A stretch of 64,000 bases of DNA from Sphingorhabdus lutea (GTDB lineage Bacteria > Pseudomonadota > Alphaproteobacteria > Sphingomonadales > Sphingomonadaceae). Both the position numbers and the translations under genes were made by a program. The notes beneath the pieces are model-generated. The model was not told where the DNA came from. It searched no databases and worked only from the letters and a program-made list of their open reading frames with translations. How positions within the stretch are numbered: the first letter of the stretch is position 1; every line of letters starts with the position of its first letter. The DNA lies in assembly GCF_001889025.1 (NCBI RefSeq), contig NZ_CP018154.1:2408501-2472500 (forward strand), read 5' to 3'. Shown here one piece after another: positions 9,275 through 18,291 of this stretch.

Positions 9275-11002
9275 TTACGCCGCAATTGCATAGGGGATAA
9301 TATCGCCCGATAAATACATTGACCGCGCCTTTGCCCTGCTTAATTTACCCGAACTTGTGCGCGGCAAAGTGCGTGGCGGCACCATTTCCACAACACAGCT
9401 CATCCCCATGACAGAGCGGACTTTTTCACGAATTTGTTCACGCAATCTGGCCCGCTCCGCCTGATCCGTGGTGCGGCATTGCACCAAAATAGCAGGCATT
9501 TCGTCACCATTTTGCGCGGTGATGGAAAATGCAGCAATATCGCCAGATTTAAATCCAGGCAATTGTTCCACCGCCCATTCAATATCCTGTGGCCAATAAT
9601 TTTTGCCGTTAATAATAATCATATCCTTGGCACGGCCAACGATGAATATATATCCATTTGACATATATCCCATATCGCCCGTGTCCAACCAACCATCAAC
9701 CAAACATGCCTTGGTCGATTCCTCATCACGAAAATATTCGCGCATTAAGGATGGCCCATGACACCAAACTTTACCGATAATTTTATCGGCCAAAATTTCG
9801 CCATTATTACCGCGAATTTCAATGGTCATATCCTTTGCCGCTTTGCCGCAATTGACCACCGCACGATATTTTTCCGGCTTATCCGTTGTGACGGCCTGTC
9901 CCGAAAGCTCGCTTTCCGCGACCAATTCAACCTTTATCCCTTCACCGGGCGGCATGATGGACACCGCCAAAGTCGCCTCGGCAAGGCCATAGCTGGGCAA
10001 AAATGACGTCGCCTTAAATCCTGCATCACCAAATGCATCAACAAAATTTTGCATAACATCAGGACGGATCATATCCGCGCCATTGCCCGCAAGGCGCCAT
10101 TTATCCAATGAAAAACGATCCGCAACATGGCTTTGGCTGGAAATACGGCGCGCGCAAATATCATATCCAAATGTGGGGGAATAGCTGATAACTGTGCCGT
10201 CGGCGCTGCTGATAATATCTAACCATGCAAGCGGGCGGCGGGCAAATTCCTCTGTCTTCATATAATCGGTGGACACTTGATTAGCCACAACCGACAGGAA
10301 ACATCCCACCAATCCCATATCATGATACCATGGCAACCATGAAACACAACGGTCGCTATCCTGCACCTCCATCCCATGGGAATGGGCGGATAAATTATTC
10401 AAAACTGCATGATGGGTCACCGCGACGCCATGGGGAAAACGGGTCGAACCGCTGCTATATTGTAAATAGCATATTTCCTGTGGATCAGCGGTGGGTAGAT
10501 CCACTGCCTGTGCGTCCATTTGGGCAATGCTAACCCAATCCATTGCCTTTACATTATTTTGCGCCGCTGCCGCGCCGGCCATTTCCTCCAACTCGGGGGG
10601 ATAAATAAACATTTTGGGATCACAGCTTTTCAATTGAACCGACAATTGATCAATATAGCTTTCTTTACCGCCAAATGATGTTGGCAATGGCAAAGGCACG
10701 GGCCATGCACCGGCATAGATACAACCAAAAAATAAGGCCGCAAATTCGGTGCCGGTTTCGGCGACCAAAGCAATTCTGTCTTCTTTACCAATGCCCATTG
10801 CCAATAAGCGATAGGCAGTTTTTAAGGCATCTTCACGAAGCTCGCTAAATGGGTAAACCCGCGCCAATTTTCCGCGCGCATCGTGAAAATTCAGGCCTCT
10901 TTTGCCGCTTGCAGCATAATCCAAAGCCTCCCCCAATGTGCCAAAATCAGAAAGCCTGCGTGGCAAATCATCATAAGTTGGCGTGGGAATCAATTCCGTC
11001 AT
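9275..11002 (-). CDS. Fatty-acyl-AMP ligase (FAAL family)
   Basis: A 575-residue adenylate-forming enzyme. It has the AMP-binding loop YLQYSSGSTRFPHG near residue 180, WLPWYHDMGL, the hinge motif DTGDMGY near 437 and the catalytic lysine in TSSGKLSRAK near 554. FAALs activate long-chain fatty acids as acyl adenylates and pass them to acyl carrier or polyketide-type proteins rather than to CoA. No carrier-protein or polyketide gene lies beside it, so its acceptor is unknown. AGGAA lies eight bases before ATG 11002. The next gene on the strand is the GGDEF-EAL protein. An acyl-CoA synthetase role is the main alternative. Confidence 0.85.
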   Translation of the reverse strand: MTELIPTPTYDDLPRRLSDFGTLGEALDYAASGKRGLNFHDARGKLARVYPFSELREDALKTAYRLLAMGIGKEDRIALVAETGTEFAALFFGCIYAGAWPVPLPLPTSFGGKESYIDQLSVQLKSCDPKMFIYPPELEEMAGAAAAQNNVKAMDWVSIAQMDAQAVDLPTADPQEICYLQYSSGSTRFPHGVAVTHHAVLNNLSAHSHGMEVQDSDRCVSWLPWYHDMGLVGCFLSVVANQVSTDYMKTEEFARRPLAWLDIISSADGTVISYSPTFGYDICARRISSQSHVADRFSLDKWRLAGNGADMIRPDVMQNFVDAFGDAGFKATSFLPSYGLAEATLAVSIMPPGEGIKVELVAESELSGQAVTTDKPEKYRAVVNCGKAAKDMTIEIRGNNGEILADKIIGKVWCHGPSLMREYFRDEESTKACLVDGWLDTGDMGYMSNGYIFIVGRAKDMIIINGKNYWPQDIEWAVEQLPGFKSGDIAAFSITAQNGDEMPAILVQCRTTDQAERARLREQIREKVRSVMGMSCVVEMVPPRTLPRTSSGKLSRAKARSMYLSGDIIPYAIAA

Positions 11003-11155
11003 ATATTATTCCTATATCAGACAATGCCGAAAAACATTATTATTCAATAATTTATCCATATATTTGCGATGATATATATGAATAAATGCATATTTTTATA
11101 GTATAAAGCACCGATAGACGTTCAAAAATAGGCTCGACTGTGGCACAAAAATGGC

Positions 11156-11710
11156 ATGGCATATGGGCAAAATTCTTCAAAACCATCAAAACCCCTAAAT
11201 AACAGGCGATTAAAGGATTTGTCGCTTTATTATTTGGGACGATTTGCGACAAGTAAAATGAAATTACGCAAATATCTTGACAGAAAAATTAAAGAAAGAG
11301 GCTGGGATGATGAAAAACAGCCCCATATTGATGGCTTGATTGCGGAATTTGAACATTTGGGATATTTGGACGATGCCCAATATGCCGAAACAAGGGCGCG
11401 TTCCCTGCAATTACGCGGATATGGTCCGCGCCGCGTGTCGCAAGATTTGAAATTTCAAGGGATTGATGAAAGCGACGGGGCAATTGCCAATGAGATGAGC
11501 GAGCTTGAAATATGGCAAGCCGCGCACCGTTTTGCCAAAAAAAGACGTATCGGCCCTTATTCGGCAATTTTGGCCGAACCAGATAAAGCCCAAAAACAGC
11601 TTGCGGCATTTTTACGCGCCGGACATGATTTTGAAATTGCCAAATTATTTGTCAAGGCCGCACCGGGGGAACAAATTGGCCCGCCTGAATATATTGAATA
11701 TTTTTATTAA
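11156..11710 (+). CDS. recX: RecX family regulatory protein
   Basis: A 184-residue protein of RecX type, made of helical repeats: KLRKYLDRKIKERGW (about 36-50), LIAEFEHLGYLDDAQYAETRARS (about 59-81) and LRGYGPRRVSQDLKFQGI (about 83-100). RecX proteins bind RecA filaments and curb recombinase and SOS activity. recA is not in this window. The start at ATG 11156 has no strong Shine-Dalgarno. It faces the RelA/SpoT gene tail to tail, with 80 bases between. Confidence 0.85.
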   Translation: MAYGQNSSKPSKPLNNRRLKDLSLYYLGRFATSKMKLRKYLDRKIKERGWDDEKQPHIDGLIAEFEHLGYLDDAQYAETRARSLQLRGYGPRRVSQDLKFQGIDESDGAIANEMSELEIWQAAHRFAKKRRIGPYSAILAEPDKAQKQLAAFLRAGHDFEIAKLFVKAAPGEQIGPPEYIEYFY

Positions 11711-11790
11711 GCCAAAGCGAAGCGGCGCTTAAACCCATTTTATTCTGTAACAATAACCCCCAAATCCACATTAAATTTAAGGCGTAAGCT

Positions 11791-13878
11791 TTAATGAACA
11801 CGATCGGCCCTGCTGACCGCATCCACCGCGCGCAGGGCGGATAAAATACGCATGAAATGATGCAGGTCATGCACCTCTAAATCCAGCTCATAACTATGAA
11901 ATTCGGTGTCGCGGCTGCCAAGTTTTAAGTTCATAATATTTGCCTTATGATAGGCAAAAATATTGGCAATATCGGCCAATGAACCCGGCCGATTATGCAC
12001 AATGACATGCAAACGCGCCGTTGCGCCGTCGCTATCGCGGCCCCAGCTTAAATCCACCCAATCTGCATCTTGGCCATTGGCCAATGTTTCGCAATCAATC
12101 ATATGCACCTGAACCGGTTCATTTGCGCGGCGCAAACCGACAATACGGTCGCCCGGTATGGGGTGGCAACATTCGCCTAATTGATATGCAAGGCCGGGGG
12201 TTAACCCCTTTATGGTCAGCGCCTTATTTTGCTGTGGCCATTCTAAATCTGGATCATCCTCATATCCTGGAATCAACGCTTCTAATAATGCCTTATCGGC
12301 AATTTTGCCCGACGCAATATCGACCATCAATTGGGATTCATCCTCAATCTCTAATCTTTCCATGGCCTTTGCCAGCGCTTTTTTACCAATTTTGCTGGGG
12401 TAATGGGCGATAATTTCGCCATAAATTTGCCGGCCCAGCTCAACCAACTCGCTGCGTTCGCGCATCCTGATGGAACGGCGCACTGCGGCCCGCGCCTTGC
12501 CCGTGGCGACAAAGTTAAGCCAATTTGCCTGCGGCAATTGCCCATCGGATTTCAAAATATCGACCATATCGCCATTGGCCAAAATGGTGCGCAGCGGGAC
12601 ATGACGGCCATTTACCTTTGCCCCAACGGTTTTATCGCCCAAATCGGTATGCACCGCATAGGCAAAATCAACCGGCGTTGCCCCCTTGGGCAATTGATGC
12701 AAAGCGCCCTTGGGCGTAAAGGCGAAAATCCGGTCCTGATACATGGCAAGACGGGTGTTTTCCAACAGATCCTCTGCATCATGGCTGGTTTCCAAAATTT
12801 CAATTAAATCGCGTATCCACCCCGCCTGACCATCGGGCCTGTCCCCCGTTTTATATCCCCAATGGGCGGCCAAGCCAAATTCGGATTGTTCATGCATGGC
12901 CTTGCTGCGGATTTGGACCTCCACCCGCATATTTTGCGCGAACATGATGGTGGTGTGAATGGAACGATATCCATTGCGTTTTGGTGTTGAAATATAATCT
13001 TTAAACCGCCCAGGGACCATTTTCCATTTACGGTGAACGCGGCCTAAAACCTTATAACAATCTTCCTCGCTGTTCGTGACGATGCGAAATGCGTTAATAT
13101 CCGCCATTTGGTCCATGGTAACATGGCGTTCCTGCATTTTGCGCCAAATGGAATATGGGTGTTTTTCGCGTCCTGATACCGATGCGTCAATGCCCCCTTC
13201 GATTATTTGTTTTTGGATGGAGGCGGCAATATCCGATACTTCAGCCCCCGCATTAACGCGAATTTGTGCCAATTTGTCGGTGATGGTTTTGCATGCATCT
13301 GGTTCTAATTGTTCAAATGCCAATAATTGCATTTCGCGCATATATTCATACATGCCTATACGTTCGGCCAATGGCGCGTAAATATCCATTGTTTCTTTGG
13401 CAATACGGGCGCGTTTCAAGGGACTTTTAATATAATTTAACGTGCGCATATTGTGCAGCCTATCGGCCAGCTTTACCAATAAAACACGAATATCATCCGA
13501 AATAGCCAATAAAAATTTACGTAAATTTTCCGCCGCGCGCTGATCCTCTGATTGCGCCTCAATCTTGGATAATTTGGTAACCCCATCGACCAGACGGGCC
13601 ACCTCTGGCCCGAATTTGTCGGACACTTCTTCGATGGTGGTTAATGTATCCTCGACCGTGTCATGTAATAAAGCGGTGATGATGGTTTCTTCATCCATTT
13701 GCAGGTCGGTCATCAACCCCGCCACCTCCACAGGATGGCTGAAATATGGATCGCCACTGGCGCGTTTTTGGCTGCCATGTTTTTGCACGGTAAAAACATA
13801 GGCGCGGTTTAAACGGTCCTCATCCGCGTCGGGTGCATATTCCATCACCCGTTCAACAAGTTCATATTGGCGTAACAT
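11791..13878 (-). CDS. Bifunctional RelA/SpoT (p)ppGpp synthetase/hydrolase
   Basis: A 695-residue long Rsh enzyme of the stringent response. It has an N-terminal HD hydrolase domain (YFSHPVEVA near 45, HDTVEDT near 72), a synthetase domain (DINAFRIVT, then GRFKDYISTPKRNGYRSIHTT about 289-309), a TGS domain (about 385-450) and a C-terminal ACT domain (about 620-690). The intact HD and the RxKD form of the synthetase loop suit a bifunctional enzyme. Alphaproteobacteria usually carry a single such gene, often called rsh or spoT. No clear Shine-Dalgarno precedes ATG 13878. Confidence 0.93.
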   Translation of the reverse strand: MLRQYELVERVMEYAPDADEDRLNRAYVFTVQKHGSQKRASGDPYFSHPVEVAGLMTDLQMDEETIITALLHDTVEDTLTTIEEVSDKFGPEVARLVDGVTKLSKIEAQSEDQRAAENLRKFLLAISDDIRVLLVKLADRLHNMRTLNYIKSPLKRARIAKETMDIYAPLAERIGMYEYMREMQLLAFEQLEPDACKTITDKLAQIRVNAGAEVSDIAASIQKQIIEGGIDASVSGREKHPYSIWRKMQERHVTMDQMADINAFRIVTNSEEDCYKVLGRVHRKWKMVPGRFKDYISTPKRNGYRSIHTTIMFAQNMRVEVQIRSKAMHEQSEFGLAAHWGYKTGDRPDGQAGWIRDLIEILETSHDAEDLLENTRLAMYQDRIFAFTPKGALHQLPKGATPVDFAYAVHTDLGDKTVGAKVNGRHVPLRTILANGDMVDILKSDGQLPQANWLNFVATGKARAAVRRSIRMRERSELVELGRQIYGEIIAHYPSKIGKKALAKAMERLEIEDESQLMVDIASGKIADKALLEALIPGYEDDPDLEWPQQNKALTIKGLTPGLAYQLGECCHPIPGDRIVGLRRANEPVQVHMIDCETLANGQDADWVDLSWGRDSDGATARLHVIVHNRPGSLADIANIFAYHKANIMNLKLGSRDTEFHSYELDLEVHDLHHFMRILSALRAVDAVSRADRVH

Positions 13879-13932
13879 ATAATTTAATTGATAGCAGCGC
13901 GCCGGATATGCAAGCCATTATTGCGTTAAAAC

Positions 13933-13985
13933 AAAAAAAGTCGCCGACAAAATATAAATGCGGGCATCCATATTATCATCGGCGA
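13933..13985 (-). terminator. Probable terminator after the CC_3452-family gene
   Basis: On the minus strand a 7-bp stem TCGCCGA / TCGGCGA (13979-13985 with 13941-13947), closing a 31-base loop, is followed by C and seven T residues. It lies between the CC_3452-family gene and the start of the RelA/SpoT gene, so it would insulate the two. The long loop lowers confidence. Confidence 0.55.
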
Positions 13986-14036
13986 TGTTTTTATTTGGCA
14001 ACGCGCATTAACGCGCATGACATTTTATAATCAAAA

Positions 14037-14408
14037 TTATGATTTTGCAGATTCATTACAAGCGGCCAATGCCTTTGCATCAAAATTGCGCTTGCCAGCT
14101 TTAAATTGGGTAAGCTCGCCCACTTCACGGGCCAAGCTGACGCATACATTTTTCGCCGAAGAAGAAGACATTGCTGCTTGGCATGATGTGCCTTCACAAT
14201 AAAAAATAACGCTGCGCACGATATTTTTGTCATTTGTAGCGGGGGCTGCCAATTCTGCACTATAATATACAGTTGATGTTTTCGCCTGCGCCTGTGGCAC
14301 GGCAAAAATCAACATGCTGCTTACCAACAGGGCCGCGGCAAAAGCAAAAATACGCGCGCCAATGGACGATAGGCCCGCATTGGGGCGTGAAATTGAGGAG
14401 AGGGTCAT
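14037..14408 (-). CDS. Secreted CC_3452-family protein
   Basis: A 123-residue protein starting at ATG 14408, which has AAGGAT upstream; the frame is open further up to 14474 but has no better start. A signal peptide (about 12-42, ending AQAKT) is followed by a small domain with three cysteines in the pattern VIFYCEGTSC ... CVSLAREVGEL ... FDAKALAACN. I recognise this as the CC_3452 family of alphaproteobacteria, whose function is unknown. It is divergent from an HxlR-type regulator and shares an upstream region that carries repeated TTTAAGTTGC elements, so the regulator probably controls it. Confidence 0.75.
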   Translation of the reverse strand: MTLSSISRPNAGLSSIGARIFAFAAALLVSSMLIFAVPQAQAKTSTVYYSAELAAPATNDKNIVRSVIFYCEGTSCQAAMSSSSAKNVCVSLAREVGELTQFKAGKRNFDAKALAACNESAKS

Positions 14409-14495
14409 ATTCTTTATCCTTAATATAATATTTAATTCACCCATGCCTGCCTTTATTTTACGGTGCAGTGTCATGAGCCATTACAACATATATAA

Positions 14496-14543
14496 TTTAA
14501 GTTGCGAATCACTACCTACTAATATAAGTTTTAAGTTGCAACT
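14496..14543. promoter_or_regulatory. Candidate HxlR operator: two direct repeats plus palindrome
   Basis: TTTAAGTTGC occurs at 14496-14505 and again at 14530-14539, with starts 34 bases apart. The second copy runs into the perfect palindrome AGTTGCAACT at 14534-14543. The site lies in the divergent spacer between the CC_3452-family gene and the HxlR-type gene, where a shared operator is expected. Confidence 0.55.
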
Positions 14544-14595
14544 AAAAACTTAATTCTTTTTTGCTATTTGGATTAAAAGCTGGAATAATATTATT

Positions 14596-15096
14596 ATGGG
14601 CGGATTAAGAGAGAAATTATCTATGGGTGACGATTGCGGCCTGCCGCTCGCATTGGATTCCATGGGTGAAAAATGGTCGTTCATGATTTTAAGGGCAAGT
14701 TTTAACGGCGTGCGCCATTTTGAGGAATTTTTAACCGAAATGGGCATTGCCCGCAACATATTGGCCAACCGTCTGACCCGATTAACCGCCAATGGCATTT
14801 TACAAAGACATAGCTGCCCCCATGATCGGCGCAAGGTGGAATATCTGTTAACCGATAAGGGATTGGCATTATTGCCCGCCATGATTGCGCTGCGCCAATG
14901 GGGGGAGGAATATGGCGGCGATATTATTTCCAACCCGGTTCTGGTCGATGCAGAACAAAGACGCCCCATCCGCAAAATTAAATTGATAAGCGAGGATGGG
15001 CGCGAGCTGGCCCTGCATGATTTATGCTGGGTTAATGGCGATGACATTGGCAATGTGGACAATAATGTTTCCAATATCAGCAAAACCGTTGCCTGA
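14596..15096 (+). CDS. HxlR-family winged-helix transcriptional regulator
   Basis: A 166-residue protein. Residues about 14-105 match the HxlR winged helix: LALDSMGEKWSFMILRASFNGVRHFEEF, then GIARNILANRLTRLTANGIL and the wing RRKVEYLLTDKGLALLPA. A Cys at residue 14 sits just before the domain, as in redox-sensing relatives, but nothing shows that it senses anything. A C-terminal extension of about 45 residues is poorly conserved. ATG 14623 is a possible shorter start. It is divergent from the CC_3452-family gene. Confidence 0.85.
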   Translation: MGGLREKLSMGDDCGLPLALDSMGEKWSFMILRASFNGVRHFEEFLTEMGIARNILANRLTRLTANGILQRHSCPHDRRKVEYLLTDKGLALLPAMIALRQWGEEYGGDIISNPVLVDAEQRRPIRKIKLISEDGRELALHDLCWVNGDDIGNVDNNVSNISKTVA

Positions 15097-15180
15097 AATT
15101 ATTAACGATTTATATCACGCCGCCATATATTGACGCAAATGTTGTAATTTTCCTACGAATCTGTTACACATAATGCGATG

Positions 15181-15237
15181 TCGCAAGCGAAAAAATCATA
15201 AATTATTGAAATAATAAAGATTTGCTATTTTTATGAT
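15181..15237 (+). other. AT-rich structured leader upstream of carD
   Basis: The 225-base spacer before carD holds TCGCAAGCGA at 15181-15190, a small hairpin ATTAT-TGAA-ATAAT at 15202-15215 and an outer inverted repeat ATCATAAA (15195-15202) / TTTATGAT (15230-15237). No convincing complete promoter is visible. Low sequence complexity makes chance pairing likely. Confidence 0.3.
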
Positions 15238-15321
15238 AGCCAATGCCATTATTTATGCGGTTCATAAAAACAAATTTTGTCGCTGACATAAAAGTTTTAC
15301 ACATCACAGAAAGGTGATTTA

Positions 15322-15849
15322 ATGGAATCCAGTGCAGCAATTTTCGACGTTGGCGACTATGTCGTATATCCAAAACATGGCGTGGGACGTGTGATTGAGC
15401 TTCAAAATTCCGAAATAGCAGGGATGCAATTGGAATTATATGTTTTGCGTTTTGAAAAAGAAAAAATGACCCTTCGCGTGCCATTTAACAAGGCCGAAAG
15501 CGTGGGCATGCGCAAATTATCTTCCGACAAAACTTTAAAAGATGCGATGGAAACATTAAAAGGCAAGCCAAAGGTAAAACGCACCATGTGGTCGCGCCGC
15601 GCACAGGAATATGAAACAAAAATCAATAGCGGCGATCTTATCTCTATCGCAGAGGTAACGCGCGATTTATTCCGCCCCGATGACCAGCCAGAGCAAAGCT
15701 ATTCAGAGCGTCAAATTTTTGAAGCAGCCTCCAGCCGTTTGGCCCGTGAATTGGCCGCGATGGAAAAAACAGACGAGCCAACTGCCTTGATTAAAATTTT
15801 AGAGGTGCTGAAAGAATGCGCCCCCCAATGGTATGAGAGTGTTGAGTAA
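15322..15849 (+). CDS. carD: CarD-family RNA-polymerase-binding regulator
   Basis: A 175-residue protein of standard length. The N-terminal Tudor-like RNA-polymerase-interaction domain (about 8-65) has FDVGDYVVYPKHGVGRVIEL, and the helical DNA-binding part (about 75-170) has WSRRAQEYETKINSGDLI. CarD binds the polymerase beta subunit and stabilises open complexes, notably at ribosomal promoters. It is monocistronic: AAGGTG precedes ATG 15322 and a good terminator follows. Confidence 0.92.
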   Translation: MESSAAIFDVGDYVVYPKHGVGRVIELQNSEIAGMQLELYVLRFEKEKMTLRVPFNKAESVGMRKLSSDKTLKDAMETLKGKPKVKRTMWSRRAQEYETKINSGDLISIAEVTRDLFRPDDQPEQSYSERQIFEAASSRLARELAAMEKTDEPTALIKILEVLKECAPQWYESVE

Positions 15850-15869
15850 ATTTCTCTGAATTTATAAAT

Positions 15870-15898
15870 AAAGGCGTCTTTAACGGGCGCCTTTTTTT
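15870..15898 (+). terminator. Intrinsic terminator after carD
   Basis: AAAGGCG (15870-15876) pairs with CGCCTTT (15888-15894), followed by a run of T residues. It sits about 20 bases after the carD stop. Confidence 0.85.
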
Positions 15899-16027
15899 GC
15901 AGTTAAAAATATTGGCATATATCAAATATTCATCTTATCCCATTATAGTTGACCTATTGAACAAAATCGCCCCATATTGCGGCATATATCATGCGCAATG
16001 AAGCATATTAACATAAAGGCCACAGCA

Positions 16028-16786
16028 ATGATGATGCACAAATTACCCCAAATTTTTGGTGGAAGAAAATTTGCCAATAGCATATTTTTTGCAGCCGCCC
16101 TTGTTGTCGCCATCGTGGCCAGCCAAAATATCGCCCATGCCGCAGAGCGCAGATTTTTAATCGCCAGTTTTAATGAAGTGGTGGTTGAGGGAAATTTGAA
16201 TGTAAATATCATCACGGGCAAACCAATTTCGGTCATTGGTAATGGCGAACATTCAATTTTATCAGAGTTACATTTTAACTTGGTCGGGGATAAATTGACC
16301 GTCCGCCTGTCCGAACGTGGCCGTCAATTGGTGGTAAAGGCCAAAGAGCCATTGATGATAAATTTGGCAACAAAGGAAATGAAATCAATCACCATCAATG
16401 GAAATTCATCGGTCAAATTGGATAAGTTAAAGGCTGCAAAGGCCCGCATCCAAATATTTGGTTCGGGCATTGTCAATGTTGATAATATAGAAACAGATAA
16501 TTTAAACGCCATTGTTCAGGGCAATGGCAATATCAATATCGCATCAGGCAAGGGCGACCGCGCCATCATCATCTTAAACGGCGCAGGCATGATAAACGCC
16601 AATGCCTTTACCGCCCAAACCGCCGAAATAACACATAGCGGCCCGGCTCAAAGCCGGATGAATGTTGCCAAAACCGCCACGATTATGAACCAAGGAACGG
16701 GCATAATTAACATTAGCGGCAAGGCACAATGCATCATAAAGGCAGGAAATTCGGGTAGTGTAAGCTGTGAAAATCCGATAAATTAA
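16028..16786 (+). CDS. Secreted GIN-domain (DUF2807-like) protein
   Basis: A 252-residue protein from ATG 16028, chosen because AAAGG lies eight bases upstream; the frame is open back to TTG 15977. A signal peptide (about 10-38, ending IAHAA) is followed by repeated short beta strands of the type seen in GIN/DUF2807 domains (FNEVVVEGNLNVNIITG, KSITINGNSSVKLD, IQIFGSGIVNVDNI, IVQGNGNINIASGKG). Such domains form a beta helix and are found in envelope proteins of unknown role. A C-terminal cysteine pair (QCIIKAGNSGSVSC) may form a disulfide. Confidence 0.78.
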   Translation: MMMHKLPQIFGGRKFANSIFFAAALVVAIVASQNIAHAAERRFLIASFNEVVVEGNLNVNIITGKPISVIGNGEHSILSELHFNLVGDKLTVRLSERGRQLVVKAKEPLMINLATKEMKSITINGNSSVKLDKLKAAKARIQIFGSGIVNVDNIETDNLNAIVQGNGNINIASGKGDRAIIILNGAGMINANAFTAQTAEITHSGPAQSRMNVAKTATIMNQGTGIINISGKAQCIIKAGNSGSVSCENPIN

Positions 16787-16936
16787 CCCATATTTGGGTG
16801 AATATTCTGACGGCACAGCCGATAAGAAATACCTATAAGAAAAATCGCCATAATAAAATATGGCCCTTATATATTTGATATGATAGCATGACGCTTTCGC
16901 TTTTCATAAGCATCTTGTGATGGAGTAAGCACGGGC

Positions 16937-17581
16937 ATGGCAGAACAGGGGGCATCTGAACCACGGGGCAGAGATTCTGGGCCATATGGCGTGGATGAAG
17001 TTGAAGATATTATCATCTTTGACAGCAATAATGACGTGCAAATTGACGATAAAGAAAATGACGCCATTGATTCGGCGGCGATCATCCATGGCAAGGTAAA
17101 ATGGTTTGATCGAAAACGCGGATTTGGATTTATCCAAACAGATAATGGCGGCGCGGACATTATGATCCACTCATCATTATTGGAGGAACATGGCAGGCGG
17201 GAGCTGCCCGATGGATGCCCGATAAAAATCATCGCTGAACAGGGTAAAAAAGGATTATTTGCAGCCCAAATCATTGAATTTGATGCGGGGGTAGAAAATG
17301 TAGAGCATCATATCGCCCCGCCCTCACCCAATCTTTACCTGCCCTTTGGCGACAATATAAATTCCACATTGGCCAAGGTTAAATGGTTCAGCAAGGTCAA
17401 GGGTTATGGTTTTTTGGAAAGCAAAAAATTAAATAAAGATATTTTTGTCCATATGGAAATAATGCGCCTTGCCGGAATATTGGAAATTGACAATGACATG
17501 GCATTAAATGTCCATTATGAAGACAGTGCAAAAGGCCCATTGGCTTTGGAGGTTCGCCTGCCCCCTAAGGGTCAGGATTAA
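16937..17581 (+). CDS. Protein with two cold-shock domains
   Basis: A 214-residue protein. An acidic N-terminal tail (about 1-45) precedes two cold-shock domains. The first (about 49-115) has KVKWFDRKRGFGFIQ and DIMIHSS; the second (about 144-208) has KVKWFSKVKGYGFLES and DIFVHME. These are the RNP1 and RNP2 nucleic-acid-binding motifs, both intact. The architecture is common in alphaproteobacteria, where such proteins act as RNA chaperones or antiterminators. The DUF192 gene starts 34 bases downstream, a pairing often seen in this class. Confidence 0.9.
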   Translation: MAEQGASEPRGRDSGPYGVDEVEDIIIFDSNNDVQIDDKENDAIDSAAIIHGKVKWFDRKRGFGFIQTDNGGADIMIHSSLLEEHGRRELPDGCPIKIIAEQGKKGLFAAQIIEFDAGVENVEHHIAPPSPNLYLPFGDNINSTLAKVKWFSKVKGYGFLESKKLNKDIFVHMEIMRLAGILEIDNDMALNVHYEDSAKGPLALEVRLPPKGQD

Positions 17582-17615
17582 GCGCAAATATAGATAAATT
17601 TGGACTATATATCAT

Positions 17616-18152
17616 ATGAAATATAAATTTTCTCTGCCCCTTTTGGCCATATTTACCATTGCGGCATGTGCGCCATCTGGCACGATATCTGCCGAAACAA
17701 ACAGCGCATCTTGTGATACGCAAAAGAAATTAGAACAAAGCGAGGCAGGTTTAAGCCAAGAAATAATCTGTATAAAAAACAGCAAGGGTAAAATGCATAT
17801 TTTTACCACCGAAATGGCCAAAACCTCTGCAGAGCAGGCCAAGGGATTGATGTTCCGCACCGAATTGCCCGCCGATAGGGCGATGTTATTTCCATTTAAC
17901 AAACCCCGCATGGCAAGTTTTTGGATGAAAAATACGGTCATCCCGCTCGACATCATTTTTGTAAAATCCGATGGCATCATTCAAAATATTGCCGAAAACA
18001 CCGTGCCATATGATGAAACGCCCGTATTGGCGAGCGCGCCCGTCACGGCTGTTTTAGAGATTCAGGGCGGGTTAAGCGCGAAATTGGGGATTAAGGCGGG
18101 GGATAAAATTCATGCATCCTCCTTTACCCCAACCGCAGCACCGGCAAAGTAA
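17616..18152 (+). CDS. DUF192 family lipoprotein
   Basis: A 178-residue protein with a lipoprotein signal ending in TIAAC (Cys18) and a DUF192 domain (about 50-170): AKTSAEQAKGLMFRTELP, MASFWMKNTVIPLDIIFV and LEIQGGLSAKLGIKAGD. The family folds as a small beta barrel; its role is unknown. It probably forms an operon with the double cold-shock gene upstream. Confidence 0.88.
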   Translation: MKYKFSLPLLAIFTIAACAPSGTISAETNSASCDTQKKLEQSEAGLSQEIICIKNSKGKMHIFTTEMAKTSAEQAKGLMFRTELPADRAMLFPFNKPRMASFWMKNTVIPLDIIFVKSDGIIQNIAENTVPYDETPVLASAPVTAVLEIQGGLSAKLGIKAGDKIHASSFTPTAAPAK

Positions 18153-18291
18153 CAATTGCGGCATATCGCGCCCGCTTATGTCATTATGATATGCGGACCC
18201 GCTGTCATAGCGGCAAAAAAACCAGATATAAATAACATCAATTTATCGATTTTTTGTTGCGATTCAGCCAAGAGCGTCCTAATCGCTTGAT

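Noticed and set aside
14550..15083. A 177-codon minus-strand frame antisense to the HxlR gene
   Set aside because: It is a shadow of the HxlR gene, which has clear family motifs; the antisense protein is Ser/Arg/Leu-rich as expected by chance.
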